Shown here one piece after another: positions 1 through 8,300 of a stretch of DNA of 53,699 nucleotides. Source of the stretch: Chitinophagaceae bacterium (GTDB taxonomy: Bacteria > Bacteroidota > Bacteroidia > Chitinophagales > Chitinophagaceae); assembly GCA_021299175.1 (NCBI GenBank), contig JAJTFY010000011.1:1-53699 (forward strand), given 5' to 3'. Both the position numbers and the translations under genes were made by a program. The notes under the pieces are model-generated. The model was not told the origin of the DNA, searched no databases, and worked only from the letters and a program-made list of their open reading frames with translations. The stretch's first letter is position 1. Each line of letters begins with the position of its first letter.

Positions 1-45
1 TATCCAAGCCAGGATGACTTCTTCTTCAATGAGGATGAATATTAA
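1..45 (+). CDS. C-terminal end of an upstream gene (partial)
   Basis: Frame 1 is open from the first base and ends at TAA (43-45), giving the tail YPSQDDFFFNEDEY. It is followed 9 bases later by a strong hairpin terminator, as expected for the end of a real gene. The acidic, aromatic tail is not enough to name a family. Most of the gene lies outside the window. Confidence 0.55.
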   Translation, partial: YPSQDDFFFNEDEY

Positions 46-54
46 TTATCTAAT

Positions 55-95
55 GATACGCGAAAAGCCACCCTCCGGGTGGCTTTTCGCGTATC
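55..95. terminator. Bidirectional hairpin terminator between convergent genes
   Basis: There is a perfect 19-bp inverted repeat (55-73 pairing with 77-95) with a 3-base loop. Each arm contains an internal AAAA or TTTT tract rather than a long T tail after the stem. It sits between the end of the plus-strand gene at 45 and the end of the minus-strand SemiSWEET gene at 122, so it probably serves both. Confidence 0.75.
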
Positions 96-121
96 GAGAA
101 TGTATCATCAAAAAAATCTTG

Positions 122-373
122 CTAAAAAGTCAGCTTGAAATGCAACATCAAGAGTGATAGTACGAGAATGATTGAATTCGCCAAAATCATGGCCTTGTCT
201 TTTCCAGTAATTCCATAAATAAGCCAGATCACTACATTGGTTAGCAGGATCAGCAGCATCCATATGGACAAATCACCGACAGACCTTGTTTTCCATGCCA
301 TATATACCTGAGGAACAAAGGTCAATGAACCTGTAACAACACCAATGTACCCTAAATAGTCCCTCCATTTCAT
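122..373 (-). CDS. SemiSWEET-like sugar transporter
   Basis: This is an 83-residue membrane protein with three hydrophobic segments and the PQ-loop signature (FVPQV) after the first helix. That layout is typical of SemiSWEETs, single three-helix bundles that dimerise to carry sugars down a gradient in the inner membrane. The ATG at 373 (protein starting MKWRDYLG) is preferred. A TTG at 382 would add only three residues. It lies 12 bases downstream of fabI on the same strand and is probably co-transcribed with it. No substrate can be inferred. Confidence 0.8.
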   Translation of the reverse strand: MKWRDYLGYIGVVTGSLTFVPQVYMAWKTRSVGDLSIWMLLILLTNVVIWLIYGITGKDKAMILANSIILVLSLLMLHFKLTF

Positions 374-385
374 ATGATCCAATAT

Positions 386-1198
386 TTATTTTTCCATTTG
401 TTCAATAACGGCCTGGGTCACGCCGGTGAATGAAAATCCTCCATCATGGAAAAGGTTTTGCATGGTCACCATCTTGGTCATGTCTGAGAAAAGTGTCACG
501 CAATAGTTCGCACAATCCTCTCCGGAGGCATTGCCCAAAGGACTCATTTTTTCTGCATAGTTCACAAATCCATCAAAACCCTTCACCCCGCTACCCGCAG
601 TTGTTCTGGTGGGTGATTGTGATATGGTATTGATCCTTACTTTCTTTTTTACGCCGTAATGATAGCCAAAACTACGGGTCACACTTTCCAACAATGCTTT
701 CGCATCTGCCATTTCGTTGTAATCAGGAAAAACCCTTTGTGCGGCAATATAACTGAGGGCTACTACGCTTCCCCACTCATTCAAGGCATCCATGTCCCAA
801 GCAGTGCGCAATACACGGTGCAAAGACATGGCAGAAATATCAAAAGTTTTCTGGTTGAATCCATAATCGATTTCAGTATACCCTTTTCCCTTTCTCAGGT
901 TAAGGCTCATCCCGATGGAGTGAAGGATAAAGTCAATTCCACCGCCAAAATGTTTCATGCTCTCAGTAAAAAGATTTTTGAGATCATCCATGTTGGTCAC
1001 ATCAGCGCCAATGATGGGTGCATTGATTTGCTCAGACAATTTATTGATCTCTCCCATTCTCAATGCAATGGGCGCGTTAGACAATACGATTTCCGCACCT
1101 TGCGCATGACAGGCCAGCGCTGTTTTCCAAGCGATGGACTTCTCATCCAGCGCACCAAAAATGATTCCTTTTTTTCCTTTGAGCAATTGATTGGACAT
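386..1198 (-). CDS. fabI: Enoyl-[acyl-carrier-protein] reductase (NADH)
   Basis: FabI catalyses the last reduction of each fatty-acid elongation round, enoyl-ACP to acyl-ACP, in the cytoplasm. The 270-residue product is a Rossmann-fold short-chain reductase. The glycine-rich start (KKGIIFGALDEKSIAW), Tyr150, and the catalytic Tyr160-x6-Lys167 pair in the context PDYNEMADAKALL are visible, matching the FabI arrangement rather than FabK or FabV. The ATG at 1198 is chosen because the protein then begins just before the nucleotide-binding strand. The open frame continues upstream only through a low-complexity repeat. A TAnnTTTG promoter lies 18 bases upstream. Confidence 0.95.
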   Translation of the reverse strand: MSNQLLKGKKGIIFGALDEKSIAWKTALACHAQGAEIVLSNAPIALRMGEINKLSEQINAPIIGADVTNMDDLKNLFTESMKHFGGGIDFILHSIGMSLNLRKGKGYTEIDYGFNQKTFDISAMSLHRVLRTAWDMDALNEWGSVVALSYIAAQRVFPDYNEMADAKALLESVTRSFGYHYGVKKKVRINTISQSPTRTTAGSGVKGFDGFVNYAEKMSPLGNASGEDCANYCVTLFSDMTKMVTMQNLFHDGGFSFTGVTQAVIEQMEK

Positions 1199-1216
1199 AG
1201 CTGATAGATTTGGGGG

Positions 1217-1224
1217 CAAATATA
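1217..1224 (-). promoter_or_regulatory. Predicted fabI core promoter (-7 element)
   Basis: TATATTTG on the minus strand matches the Bacteroidota -7 consensus TAnnTTTG, 18 bases before the fabI ATG. The usual -33 position falls in the TTCAAC repeat array rather than on a clear TTG. Confidence 0.6.
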
Positions 1225-1232
1225 GGCAATTT

Positions 1233-1335
1233 GTTGAAGAGGTTGAAGGGGTTGAAGAGGTTGAAGGGGTTGAAGTAATTTTGAATATTTCTTCAACCAC
1301 TTCAACAGGCCGAAGGCCACTTAAACCCCTTCAAC
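1233..1335. repeat. 9-bp tandem repeat array with inverted copies (GTTGAAGRG)n
   Basis: Positions 1233-1275 hold 4.8 copies of a 9-bp unit alternating GTTGAAGAG and GTTGAAGGG (an 18-bp super-period). Inverted copies of the core (CTTCAAC) follow at 1291-1297, 1300-1306 and 1329-1335. The last two direct units can pair with the first two inverted ones as a stem of about 16 bp with one mismatch. A second small hairpin (GGCC-GAA-GGCC) lies at 1308-1318. The array fills the space between the recN stop and the fabI promoter. Confidence 0.8.
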
Positions 1336-2987
1336 TATTTCATCATTTCCCTCGCAGAAGCCAAGACTGCTTCACTAGGGTTTTCACCAGCCAGCATTTT
1401 GGCAATGGTTTGGATGCGTTCTTGCTCATTGAGGACGCGGATGCTTGTGGTAATGCTGCCATTGGCCTCTTGTTTGTACACATAGAGATGCTGATTGGCA
1501 CGGGCTGCAATCTGCGGCTGGTGGGTAATGGCAATGAGTTGATGATTGTTGGCCAGCTCTTCCATCAGCACGCCGACCTGCTTGGCCGCTTCACCACTGA
1601 TCCCGCTGTCGATCTCATCAAATATCAAAGTAGGCATCTCCAATGAACCTGCCACCAGTGATTTGAGCACAAGCATCAACCTGCTCAATTCTCCTCCACT
1701 GGCCACTTTGTGCAATGGCTCATAATGACCGCTCTTGTTGGCATCGAAAAGAAATGAAACTTCTTCTGTACCTGAAGCGGAAAGAGCAATGGGGTTGAGG
1801 TCAATTTTCAGTGATGCATTGGGCATACCGACTCTTTTCAACAATTCGTTGGAAGCGCCTTCAAGTAGGGGCACCTGCGTTTTTCTTTTCTTGTGCAACT
1901 GAGAAGCCAGTGATGTTGCCTGGGTCTGGATGGTTTGCAATTGTTTTTGCAGTATTGTCAATTCATCCTGAGATGTTTCAAAAACCGCAAGTTCTTTGGA
2001 TAATTCGATTCTTTTTTCAACCAGACCATCAATGGCAGGCAATGCATGCTTTTTTGACAAGCGTTGGGCGTTGGCCAGCCGCTCGTTCAATGCTTCCATT
2101 TTCTTATCATCCACCGAAATGCCATCCAGCAAAGATTCCAGGTCATTGCTGATGTCCTTGATCTCCACGTAAGAAGACTCCAGCCTTGAAACCAAGGCTG
2201 GCAATAAAGGGTGATGGCTGGCCAGGGACTGCAGCTGGGAAACCATTGTCCGAATTTGGGGGATCAATGGCTGCTCTCCTTCGTTCATCACAAATCCTAT
2301 CTTTCCAATGCCAAGCCTGATCTGGTCTGCATGCGAGAGCAAGTCAAGCTCTTCCTCAATCAGCCTGGTTTCTCCATCGGTCCAGTTCAGTTCCTCCAAT
2401 TCGTTCAAGAGAAAAATCTTGTAATCCCTTTCCTGCTGGGCTTTCTGGAGCAAGGCTTCAATGGCTGCAATCTTTTTCTGAATGGCTGTAGATTGCCCGT
2501 AGAGGTCGGTATATGCTGCCATTTCCTGCAGGCATCCTGCCCTTGCATCCAGCAATACGCGTTGAAAATGTTTATTCCCCAACTCCAGTGTATCAAACTG
2601 CTGGTGCAGATCCACCAAAATTGTTGCCAGTTGCTGGAGCTGGGCAAGGCTGACGGGAGTGTCATTGATAAAAGCCCTTGACTTCCCTGAAGACTGAATT
2701 TCTCTTCTGAGGATGATTTCTTCCTCCGCCTCTATTTCTGCTTCACTGAAAAATTGAACAATTGAAGCTGTTTGCGTCGTTTTGAAAACAGCTTCAATGA
2801 CTGTCTTCTTGTCTTTATCTCTCAACTGTGAACTGTCTGCCCTTTCTCCAAGCGCCAATCCAAGGGCCCCCATCAGGATGCTCTTGCCGGCGCCGGTCTC
2901 ACCGGTAATGATCACCAATCCCTTGGAAAATGAAATATCCAATTGCGCGATGATTGCATAATTCTGGATGAACAGCCTCTCTAACAT
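1335..2987 (-). CDS. recN: DNA repair protein RecN
   Basis: RecN is an SMC-like ATPase used in recombinational repair of double-strand breaks. The 550-residue protein is full length. It has Walker A GETGAGKS at residues 29-36, long coiled-coil arms about residues 150-380, the ABC signature ASGGELSRL, Walker B LIFDEIDSGISG and the C-terminal ITHQPQIAA segment. The ATG at 2987 begins the canonical MLERLFIQNYAII start. TATTTTTG lies exactly four bases upstream of the ATG, so the mRNA is probably leaderless. fabI follows downstream after the repeat array and has its own promoter. Confidence 0.96.
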   Translation of the reverse strand: MLERLFIQNYAIIAQLDISFSKGLVIITGETGAGKSILMGALGLALGERADSSQLRDKDKKTVIEAVFKTTQTASIVQFFSEAEIEAEEEIILRREIQSSGKSRAFINDTPVSLAQLQQLATILVDLHQQFDTLELGNKHFQRVLLDARAGCLQEMAAYTDLYGQSTAIQKKIAAIEALLQKAQQERDYKIFLLNELEELNWTDGETRLIEEELDLLSHADQIRLGIGKIGFVMNEGEQPLIPQIRTMVSQLQSLASHHPLLPALVSRLESSYVEIKDISNDLESLLDGISVDDKKMEALNERLANAQRLSKKHALPAIDGLVEKRIELSKELAVFETSQDELTILQKQLQTIQTQATSLASQLHKKRKTQVPLLEGASNELLKRVGMPNASLKIDLNPIALSASGTEEVSFLFDANKSGHYEPLHKVASGGELSRLMLVLKSLVAGSLEMPTLIFDEIDSGISGEAAKQVGVLMEELANNHQLIAITHQPQIAARANQHLYVYKQEANGSITTSIRVLNEQERIQTIAKMLAGENPSEAVLASAREMMK

Positions 2988-2991
2988 TCAT

Positions 2992-2999
2992 CAAAAATA
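2992..2999 (-). promoter_or_regulatory. Predicted recN promoter, four bases from the ATG
   Basis: TATTTTTG on the minus strand matches TAnnTTTG. Only four bases separate it from the recN ATG at 2987, placing the expected transcription start at or next to the start codon. No clear TTG is seen at -33. Confidence 0.6.
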
Positions 3000-3042
3000 G
3001 ATATTTTTAAATGCATTACCTTGCTGACTTAAACGGAAAAAC

Positions 3043-4358
3043 ATGTCTTCTTTACTGCTTTTTTCTTTCGTTTTAGGGTATTTTACCCTTTTGTTGGGTG
3101 TGGCCATGTACACAGCAAGAAATGCCACCAATGAATCTTTCTTCATCGGCAACAGAAATTCAAACTGGATGCTGGTGGCGTTTGGCATGATTGGCACGAC
3201 CAGCGCTTTGGAAAAGAAAGTTATAAAACGGGCGCCCTGTTCTTCATCATTTCAAGAACCTTTGGTGCTACAGCCAGGCTGTTTCTCGTAATCAATGTAT
3301 TGCAGATTTTCATTCTAGACAAGATGAACGTGCCATTTATTTTTACAGCAGCATTGATCTTGCTGATGATCCTGCTGTATACCTGGAAGGGGGGCGTTAA
3401 GACCATCGTTTATACCGATACGTTACAGACAAGTTTCATGCTGATAGGTCTGGTGATTTGCCTTTTCTACATCCTTTCTAACCTTGACCTTTCTTTCGGA
3501 CAGGCATTGGGAATGATGACCGAAAGAGGCTACACGAAAATTTTTGAAACAGACATCAACAGCAAGGCTTTCTTCTTGAAAAATATTGTCGGTGGAGCTG
3601 TGATTGCCATCGCCATGACAGGGCTTGATCAGGAGATGATGCAGAAAAACATCAGTGTCAGGACCATGAAAGATTCTCAAAAAAACATTTTCACTTTCAC
3701 TGCCATTATGGTGCTGGTGAACCTTCTTTTTCTGGTCTTGGGAGGACTGCTCTATCTCTACCTTTCTGACAAGGGTGCCAGTTATGATGGAAAGCAATTC
3801 TTGTTCGAAGGCAAGAATGTAATCGGCGATGACCTGTTTCCCACCATTGCCCTTTTTCACCTCCCCCCTGCCATTGGCATCATTTTCATCATAGCATTGA
3901 TTTCGGCTTTGTTCCCCAGCGCTGATGGAGCCCTCACCGCTTTGACATCCTCCTTTTGCATTGATATCCTTGGCATCAGGAGAAAAGAAGGTCTTTCCGA
4001 AGCATCTCAAAAAAAGACAAGGATTGTGGTGCACCTGAGCTTTGCTGTTGTCTTTTTGTTCTGCATCATGCTCTTTAAATGGATTGACAACAAATCCATC
4101 ATTGGCATCATCCTCGACCTGGCAGGCTATACCTATGGGCCATTGCTGGGCTTGTTCGCCTTTGGTATCCTGACAAAAAGAAAATTGGGGGCTGGGTACG
4201 GCGTCACAGCCGTATGCCTGATTGCTCCTGCTGCCTGTTATGCACTGGGCAAAAATGCAGCCACTTGGTTCAATGGATATCAAATAGGTTTTGAAATGCT
4301 TTTGATCAATGGCTTGCTCACTTTCGTCGGATTGTTGCTGATTTCCAGGAAGGGCTGA
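3043..4358 (+). pseudogene. Sodium:solute symporter (SSS family), disrupted by internal deletion
   Basis: Two frames encode one SSS-family transporter. The first (from ATG 3043) gives helix 1 and the motif FFIGNRNSNWMLVAFGMIGTT, then switches at about 3199-3203 into out-of-frame sequence and stops at 3291. The other frame resumes with RFGKESYKTGALFFIISRTF and continues through the remaining membrane helices to the stop at 4358. Compared with the intact paralogue at 50771-52375, about 55 codons between these motifs (roughly helices 2-3) are missing and the junction is out of frame. The first start codon of the second frame (TTG at 3300) would give a protein lacking the N-terminal third. Either the gene is dead or the assembly lost a segment. 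The substrate is unknown. Confidence 0.85.
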
Positions 4359-4391
4359 TCAAAATTTTTGCTTTTCTGCAACAGTTCTCCC

Positions 4392-4422
4392 TTGTCTCTG
4401 CAGCCTGAAGGGTGTAATTTTG
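4392..4422 (+). promoter_or_regulatory. Predicted promoter of the O-methyltransferase operon
   Basis: TTG (4392-4394), a 20-base spacer and TAATTTTG (4415-4422) fit the Bacteroidota -33/-7 consensus. Four bases then separate it from the ATG at 4427, predicting a leaderless transcript. Confidence 0.7.
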
Positions 4423-4426
4423 CACA

Positions 4427-5065
4427 ATGGAATTCATCCTTCCTTTGGCCAATGACTATGCTGAGCAGAACAGTTCTGCTACAGATGCATTGTTGCAGGA
4501 GATCCATGCGTTTACCCAAGACAACCATGCAGAGCCACACATGATCAGCGGACCACTTCAGGGAAATCTGCTTTCGATGCTCAGCAGGATGATCAAGCCA
4601 AAGCGAATTTTGGAGATCGGCACCTTTACAGGCTACAGTGCCATTTGCCTGGCCAAGGGGCTTTCTTCGGATGGTATTTTGCATACCATTGAACTGCGAA
4701 AAGAAGATGCTGCCATTGCACAGGCTTATTTTGAAAAATATGAACATGCAAATCAGATTAAATTGCATGTGGGAAATGCCAGAGATTTGTTGCCAGCCAT
4801 GGAAGAAGACTGGGATCTCGTGTTTATTGATGCAGATAAAACCGGATACCTTGACTACTATGGCTTGTTGATTGACAAGGTCAAATCCGGCACTTTTTTT
4901 ATCATAGACAATGTGCTTTTCCATGGGGAAGTGCTAAAAGAAAAAATCAGTGGCAAGAGCGCAAAAGCTGTTGCTGCATTCAATGCGTTTATTCGTGAAG
5001 ATGATCGGGTGAATAAAGTAATGTTGACCGTCAGGGATGGACTGAGCATCCTGCAAAAAAAATAA
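4427..5065 (+). CDS. O-methyltransferase (SAM-dependent, family 3 / COMT-like)
   Basis: This 212-residue class I methyltransferase has SAM motif I ILEIGTFTGYSAICLA near residues 61-76, the acidic end of strand 2 (HTIELRKE), and the divalent-metal site formed by FIDADK and the following DNVLFHG. These mark the cation-dependent catechol/caffeoyl-CoA O-methyltransferase family. The substrate cannot be read from sequence. It is the first gene of a tight operon with a glucosaminidase (2-base gap) and hpt (1-base gap). The promoter abuts the start codon. Confidence 0.88.
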   Translation: MEFILPLANDYAEQNSSATDALLQEIHAFTQDNHAEPHMISGPLQGNLLSMLSRMIKPKRILEIGTFTGYSAICLAKGLSSDGILHTIELRKEDAAIAQAYFEKYEHANQIKLHVGNARDLLPAMEEDWDLVFIDADKTGYLDYYGLLIDKVKSGTFFIIDNVLFHGEVLKEKISGKSAKAVAAFNAFIREDDRVNKVMLTVRDGLSILQKK

Positions 5066-5067
5066 AA

Positions 5068-5901
5068 ATGAAAACAAAAAACATAGCCTTTTTTATATTT
5101 TCTTATTTGCTTTCATGCGCCTTCCCTGCCTTTTCACAGGAGGCCCCCAATGAAAACATCATCAAATACATTGAGCAATATGCAGCGCTCGCGGTGAAGG
5201 AAATGGAAAGAACGGGCGTTCCTGCATCCATTAAAATTGCGCAAGGCATACATGAAACAAATGCAGGAAAAAGTGATCTCGTCTTGCAATCGAACAACCA
5301 TTTTGGCATCAAATGCAAGAGCACTTGGACCGGAGAAAAGGTATTCCACAATGATGATGCAGAAGGAGAATGTTTCAGGAAATATGAGGATGCAAAAGCC
5401 TCTTACCTAGATCATTCCAATTACCTCAAATCCCAACCCAGGTATGCGTTCCTTTTTGAGTACGACGCCAATGATTATGCCGCATGGGCATGGGGCCTCA
5501 AAAAGGCAGGATACGCCACCAATCCGATTTATGCACAAACCCTGATCAAATACATTGAGGCCTACCAACTCAATGAATTGAATGATATTGCAGAAAATAA
5601 AGATGAGGAAGAACTGGAAAATTTCTTTGAGAAAATCAGGAACAAGCCGTTGCAACCTCTTGCCAACAATGGTAAGTTTATCGAGCCAGAGGATAAAGAA
5701 AACACAGTAAAAAAAACGGCAAAAGAAAAAAAATCAGGCAAGCGCATCAAGGTAAAAAAGACGCATGTTGTAAAACGTGGCGATTCCCTCTACAGCCTCT
5801 CCAAAAAATATGGCACTACTGTGGAGGCCCTCAAAAAAGTCAACCACTTGAAGAAAGAAGCCTTGCAGGTTGGTCAAAAAATCAAGATCCCAAAAAAATA
5901 A
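5068..5901 (+). CDS. Secreted glucosaminidase with C-terminal LysM domain
   Basis: The 277-residue protein has a signal peptide (residues 1-23, cleavage near AFS-QE). A GH73-type beta-N-acetylglucosaminidase domain covers about residues 30-170, with the catalytic Glu63 in GIHETNAGKSDL and the conserved NNHFGIKCK and YATNPIYAQTLI blocks. A Lys-rich linker and one LysM peptidoglycan-binding domain (about 232-275, VVKRGDSLYSLSKKYG) follow. It should cleave glycan strands of peptidoglycan in the periplasm, acting in cell-wall remodelling. It is co-transcribed with the O-methyltransferase and hpt, a link that is probably positional rather than functional. Confidence 0.9.
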   Translation: MKTKNIAFFIFSYLLSCAFPAFSQEAPNENIIKYIEQYAALAVKEMERTGVPASIKIAQGIHETNAGKSDLVLQSNNHFGIKCKSTWTGEKVFHNDDAEGECFRKYEDAKASYLDHSNYLKSQPRYAFLFEYDANDYAAWAWGLKKAGYATNPIYAQTLIKYIEAYQLNELNDIAENKDEEELENFFEKIRNKPLQPLANNGKFIEPEDKENTVKKTAKEKKSGKRIKVKKTHVVKRGDSLYSLSKKYGTTVEALKKVNHLKKEALQVGQKIKIPKK

Positions 5902-5902
5902 C

Positions 5903-6436
5903 ATGGAAAAACAGGTATTGGATAAATCCTTTGTGCCTTACTTGAGCAAGGCAGAGATCCATTCGGCTATTGAACAAATGGCTCAGAAAATCAATGCGGA
6001 TTATGAAGGGAAAAAACCACTCTTTATTGCCATCTTGAACGGATCTTTCATGTTTGCCTCAGACCTTTTCAAGCAAATAGAAATCCCGGCTGAAATCAGC
6101 TTCATCAAACTTGCTTCATACAAAGGAACCAAGTCCTCAGGGTCTGTAGTAACTGCCATCGGTCTTGAATCTGATGTTTTCGAGAGAGATGTCATCATCG
6201 TTGAAGACATCGTTGATACGGGCAAAACCCTTTCTGAGTTTCTTCCCCAATTGATGCACCAGCAACCCCGTTCATTGAAAATTTGTGCTTTGCTGCACAA
6301 AAAAGAAGCAACAAAATATCCTATTCAGATTGACTACATGGGATTTGAGATCCCTAATCTTTTTGTAGTCGGGTATGGCTTAGACTACAATGGATATGGT
6401 AGAAACATCGACCAGATCATGCAGATCGCAGAATAA
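5903..6436 (+). CDS. hpt: Hypoxanthine phosphoribosyltransferase
   Basis: HPRT salvages hypoxanthine and guanine to IMP and GMP using PRPP in the cytoplasm. The 177-residue product has the PRPP-binding loop VIIVEDIVDTGKTL (residues 98-110), the FIKLASYKGTKSSG flexible loop, and the C-terminal FVVGYGLDYNGYGRN typical of HPRT. The ATG at 5903, one base after the preceding stop, gives the expected N-terminus. The in-frame ATG-less extension upstream overlaps the LysM domain and is rejected. It converges on dnaJ with a 12-base gap. Confidence 0.93.
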   Translation: MEKQVLDKSFVPYLSKAEIHSAIEQMAQKINADYEGKKPLFIAILNGSFMFASDLFKQIEIPAEISFIKLASYKGTKSSGSVVTAIGLESDVFERDVIIVEDIVDTGKTLSEFLPQLMHQQPRSLKICALLHKKEATKYPIQIDYMGFEIPNLFVVGYGLDYNGYGRNIDQIMQIAE

Positions 6437-6448
6437 GATTTGCGAAAC

Positions 6449-7618
6449 TTATGATCCGAACATTTCCTTGACCTTAGAGAAAAAGCTTTTCTCGCTTTTG
6501 TCTGGTTGGGGCTGAAAGTTTTTGGCTTCGCGTATTTTCTCCACCATTTCTTTTTCTTCCGCAGACAGTTCTTGGGGAATCCAGACGTTGACATGAATCA
6601 ACTGGTCACCTTTCTCATATGAATTGATCGAAGGAAAACCCTTTCCTTTCAACCTGAAAATCTTTCCTCCCTGTGTACCGGGTGGAATCTTGATTTTGGC
6701 CCTTCCATCAATGGTAGGCACTTCAAGATTGGCGCCAAATACCGCATCCGGAAAACTGATGTGCATGTCGTAGATCACATTGAGGTTGTCGCGCTGCAAT
6801 TCTGCATGCGGTTCTTCTTCTATCAGTACAATCAAATCACCTGCCGCACCGCCACGTTCACCGGCATTCCCCTTTCCACTAAGGCTCAACTGCATGCCAT
6901 CCTGCACACCTGCCGGGATATCAATAGAGATCGTTTCTTCGGTGTAGACCCGGCCTTCGCCTTTACAGGAAGTACATTTGCTTGTGATGGTTGACCCTTC
7001 TCCGTTACAGGTTGTACAGGTACCTACTGTTTGCATTTGTCCAAGGAAAGTATTGGTCACCTTTCTCACTTGTCCGCTTCCACCGCAGGTTCCACAGGTC
7101 TGAACGGCGTTTTTATCTTTGGCACCGGAACCGCCACAACTGGTACATCCAGTATATTTTTTAACCTTGACAGTCTTGTTGGCTCCCTTGGCAATCTCTT
7201 CATAGTTCATCTTCAACTTGATCCGGAGGTTGCTGCCCCTGGTTCCCCTGGCCCTTCCGCCGCCACCCCGTTGACGACCACCGCCGCCACCAAAAAAACT
7301 GCCGAAAATATCGTCTCCGAAGATGTCTCCAAAATTGCTGAAGATATCATCCATGTTCATGCCCTGTCCACCACCAAAACCGCCGCCACGGCTGTTCATT
7401 CCGGCATGGCCATACCTGTCATACTGGGCGCGTTTTTCCTGGTCGCTGAGTACCTCGTAGGCCTCAGCAGCCTCCTTGAATTTCTCTTCTGCGGCCTTGT
7501 CGCCAGGATTCCTGTCAGGATGATATTGCATGGCCACCTTGCGGTAGGCTTTCTTGATCTCATCTGCTGAAGAGGATTTGGTTACCCCCAGTATTTCGTA
7601 ATAATCACGTTTGGACAT
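6449..7618 (-). CDS. dnaJ: Chaperone protein DnaJ
   Basis: DnaJ stimulates the DnaK ATPase and delivers unfolded clients. The 389-residue protein has all type I parts: a J domain with HPD at residues 33-35, a Gly/Phe-rich region including a [12 protein letters not shown] stretch, four CxxCxGxG zinc repeats ([32 protein letters not shown]) and the C-terminal substrate domains. It follows grpE after 27 bases in the same operon. dnaK is not in the window. No CIRCE-type inverted repeat is visible upstream. Confidence 0.97.
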   Translation of the reverse strand: MSKRDYYEILGVTKSSSADEIKKAYRKVAMQYHPDRNPGDKAAEEKFKEAAEAYEVLSDQEKRAQYDRYGHAGMNSRGGGFGGGQGMNMDDIFSNFGDIFGDDIFGSFFGGGGGRQRGGGGRARGTRGSNLRIKLKMNYEEIAKGANKTVKVKKYTGCTSCGGSGAKDKNAVQTCGTCGGSGQVRKVTNTFLGQMQTVGTCTTCNGEGSTITSKCTSCKGEGRVYTEETISIDIPAGVQDGMQLSLSGKGNAGERGGAAGDLIVLIEEEPHAELQRDNLNVIYDMHISFPDAVFGANLEVPTIDGRAKIKIPPGTQGGKIFRLKGKGFPSINSYEKGDQLIHVNVWIPQELSAEEKEMVEKIREAKNFQPQPDKSEKSFFSKVKEMFGS

Positions 7619-7645
7619 ATCTGCTGTTTAGTTGGACAAAGCCTT

Positions 7646-8173
7646 TTATTTTCCTACAACCACTTTTGAATACCTGATGATTTTATCGTTCAGGGTATAG
7701 CCCTTCTCCACTTCATCAACCACTTTACCCACCATTGCAGGGTCATTGACCGGAATTTCCGTGATGGCTTCGTGGATATCAGGGTTGAACTCTTCCCCAA
7801 TGCTTTTCATTTCCTTGACACCTTTTGCCTGTAGGGTATTCCTGAGTTTGGTAAAAACAAGTTGTATCCCCTGTTTGATTTGTTGCAAGTCTTCACTGGT
7901 CTGTAGCTGTTTTTCTGCCCTGTCGCAGTCATCCATCACTTCAAGCATCGATTGGATCACATCCCTTCCGGCAGTCTGGATCAGCTCTACTCTTTCCTTC
8001 GCGTTCCTGCGCTTGAAATTATCAAACTCCGCATAAAGGCGAATGAATTTTTCCTTTTGTTCTTCCACATCCAGTTTCAACTGGTCCACTTCACTGATGG
8101 TTTCCTTGGTCTCATTTTCAATGTTTTCAGCAGGAACCTGTTCTTCGTTTTGCGTCATTTCTTTTTCTTCCAT
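7646..8173 (-). CDS. grpE: Nucleotide exchange factor GrpE
   Basis: GrpE releases ADP from DnaK. The 175-residue product has an acidic N-terminus, a long helix (about residues 30-85, with the motif RLYAEFDNFKRRNAKER) and a C-terminal beta domain with FNPDIHEAITEIP and the ending GYTLNDKIIRYSKVVV, all typical of GrpE. It starts with the ATG at 8173. It is the first gene of grpE-dnaJ and is divergent from rlmI across about 127 bases. A clear TAnnTTTG element is not seen, so heat-shock control may use another sequence. Confidence 0.96.
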   Translation of the reverse strand: MEEKEMTQNEEQVPAENIENETKETISEVDQLKLDVEEQKEKFIRLYAEFDNFKRRNAKERVELIQTAGRDVIQSMLEVMDDCDRAEKQLQTSEDLQQIKQGIQLVFTKLRNTLQAKGVKEMKSIGEEFNPDIHEAITEIPVNDPAMVGKVVDEVEKGYTLNDKIIRYSKVVVGK

Positions 8174-8288
8174 GGTGTTTGAATTTGCAATTATTACTGC
8201 TCAAATGGCTTGCCATCCTTTACTGACAAGCCAAATTGTCGCGTTTCTTCGCCGAGAAATGCAAATTTCTGCCTTTTCCATGAAAGTT

Positions 8289-8296
8289 TACCTTTG
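8289..8296 (+). promoter_or_regulatory. Predicted rlmI promoter, four bases from the ATG
   Basis: TACCTTTG fits TAnnTTTG and lies four bases before the ATG at 8301, predicting a leaderless mRNA. No clear TTG is seen at -33. Confidence 0.6.
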
Positions 8297-8300
8297 CAGC

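Noticed and set aside
1233-1335. The tandem array as a CRISPR
   Set aside because: Units are 9 bp and contiguous, with no unique spacers and no cas genes.
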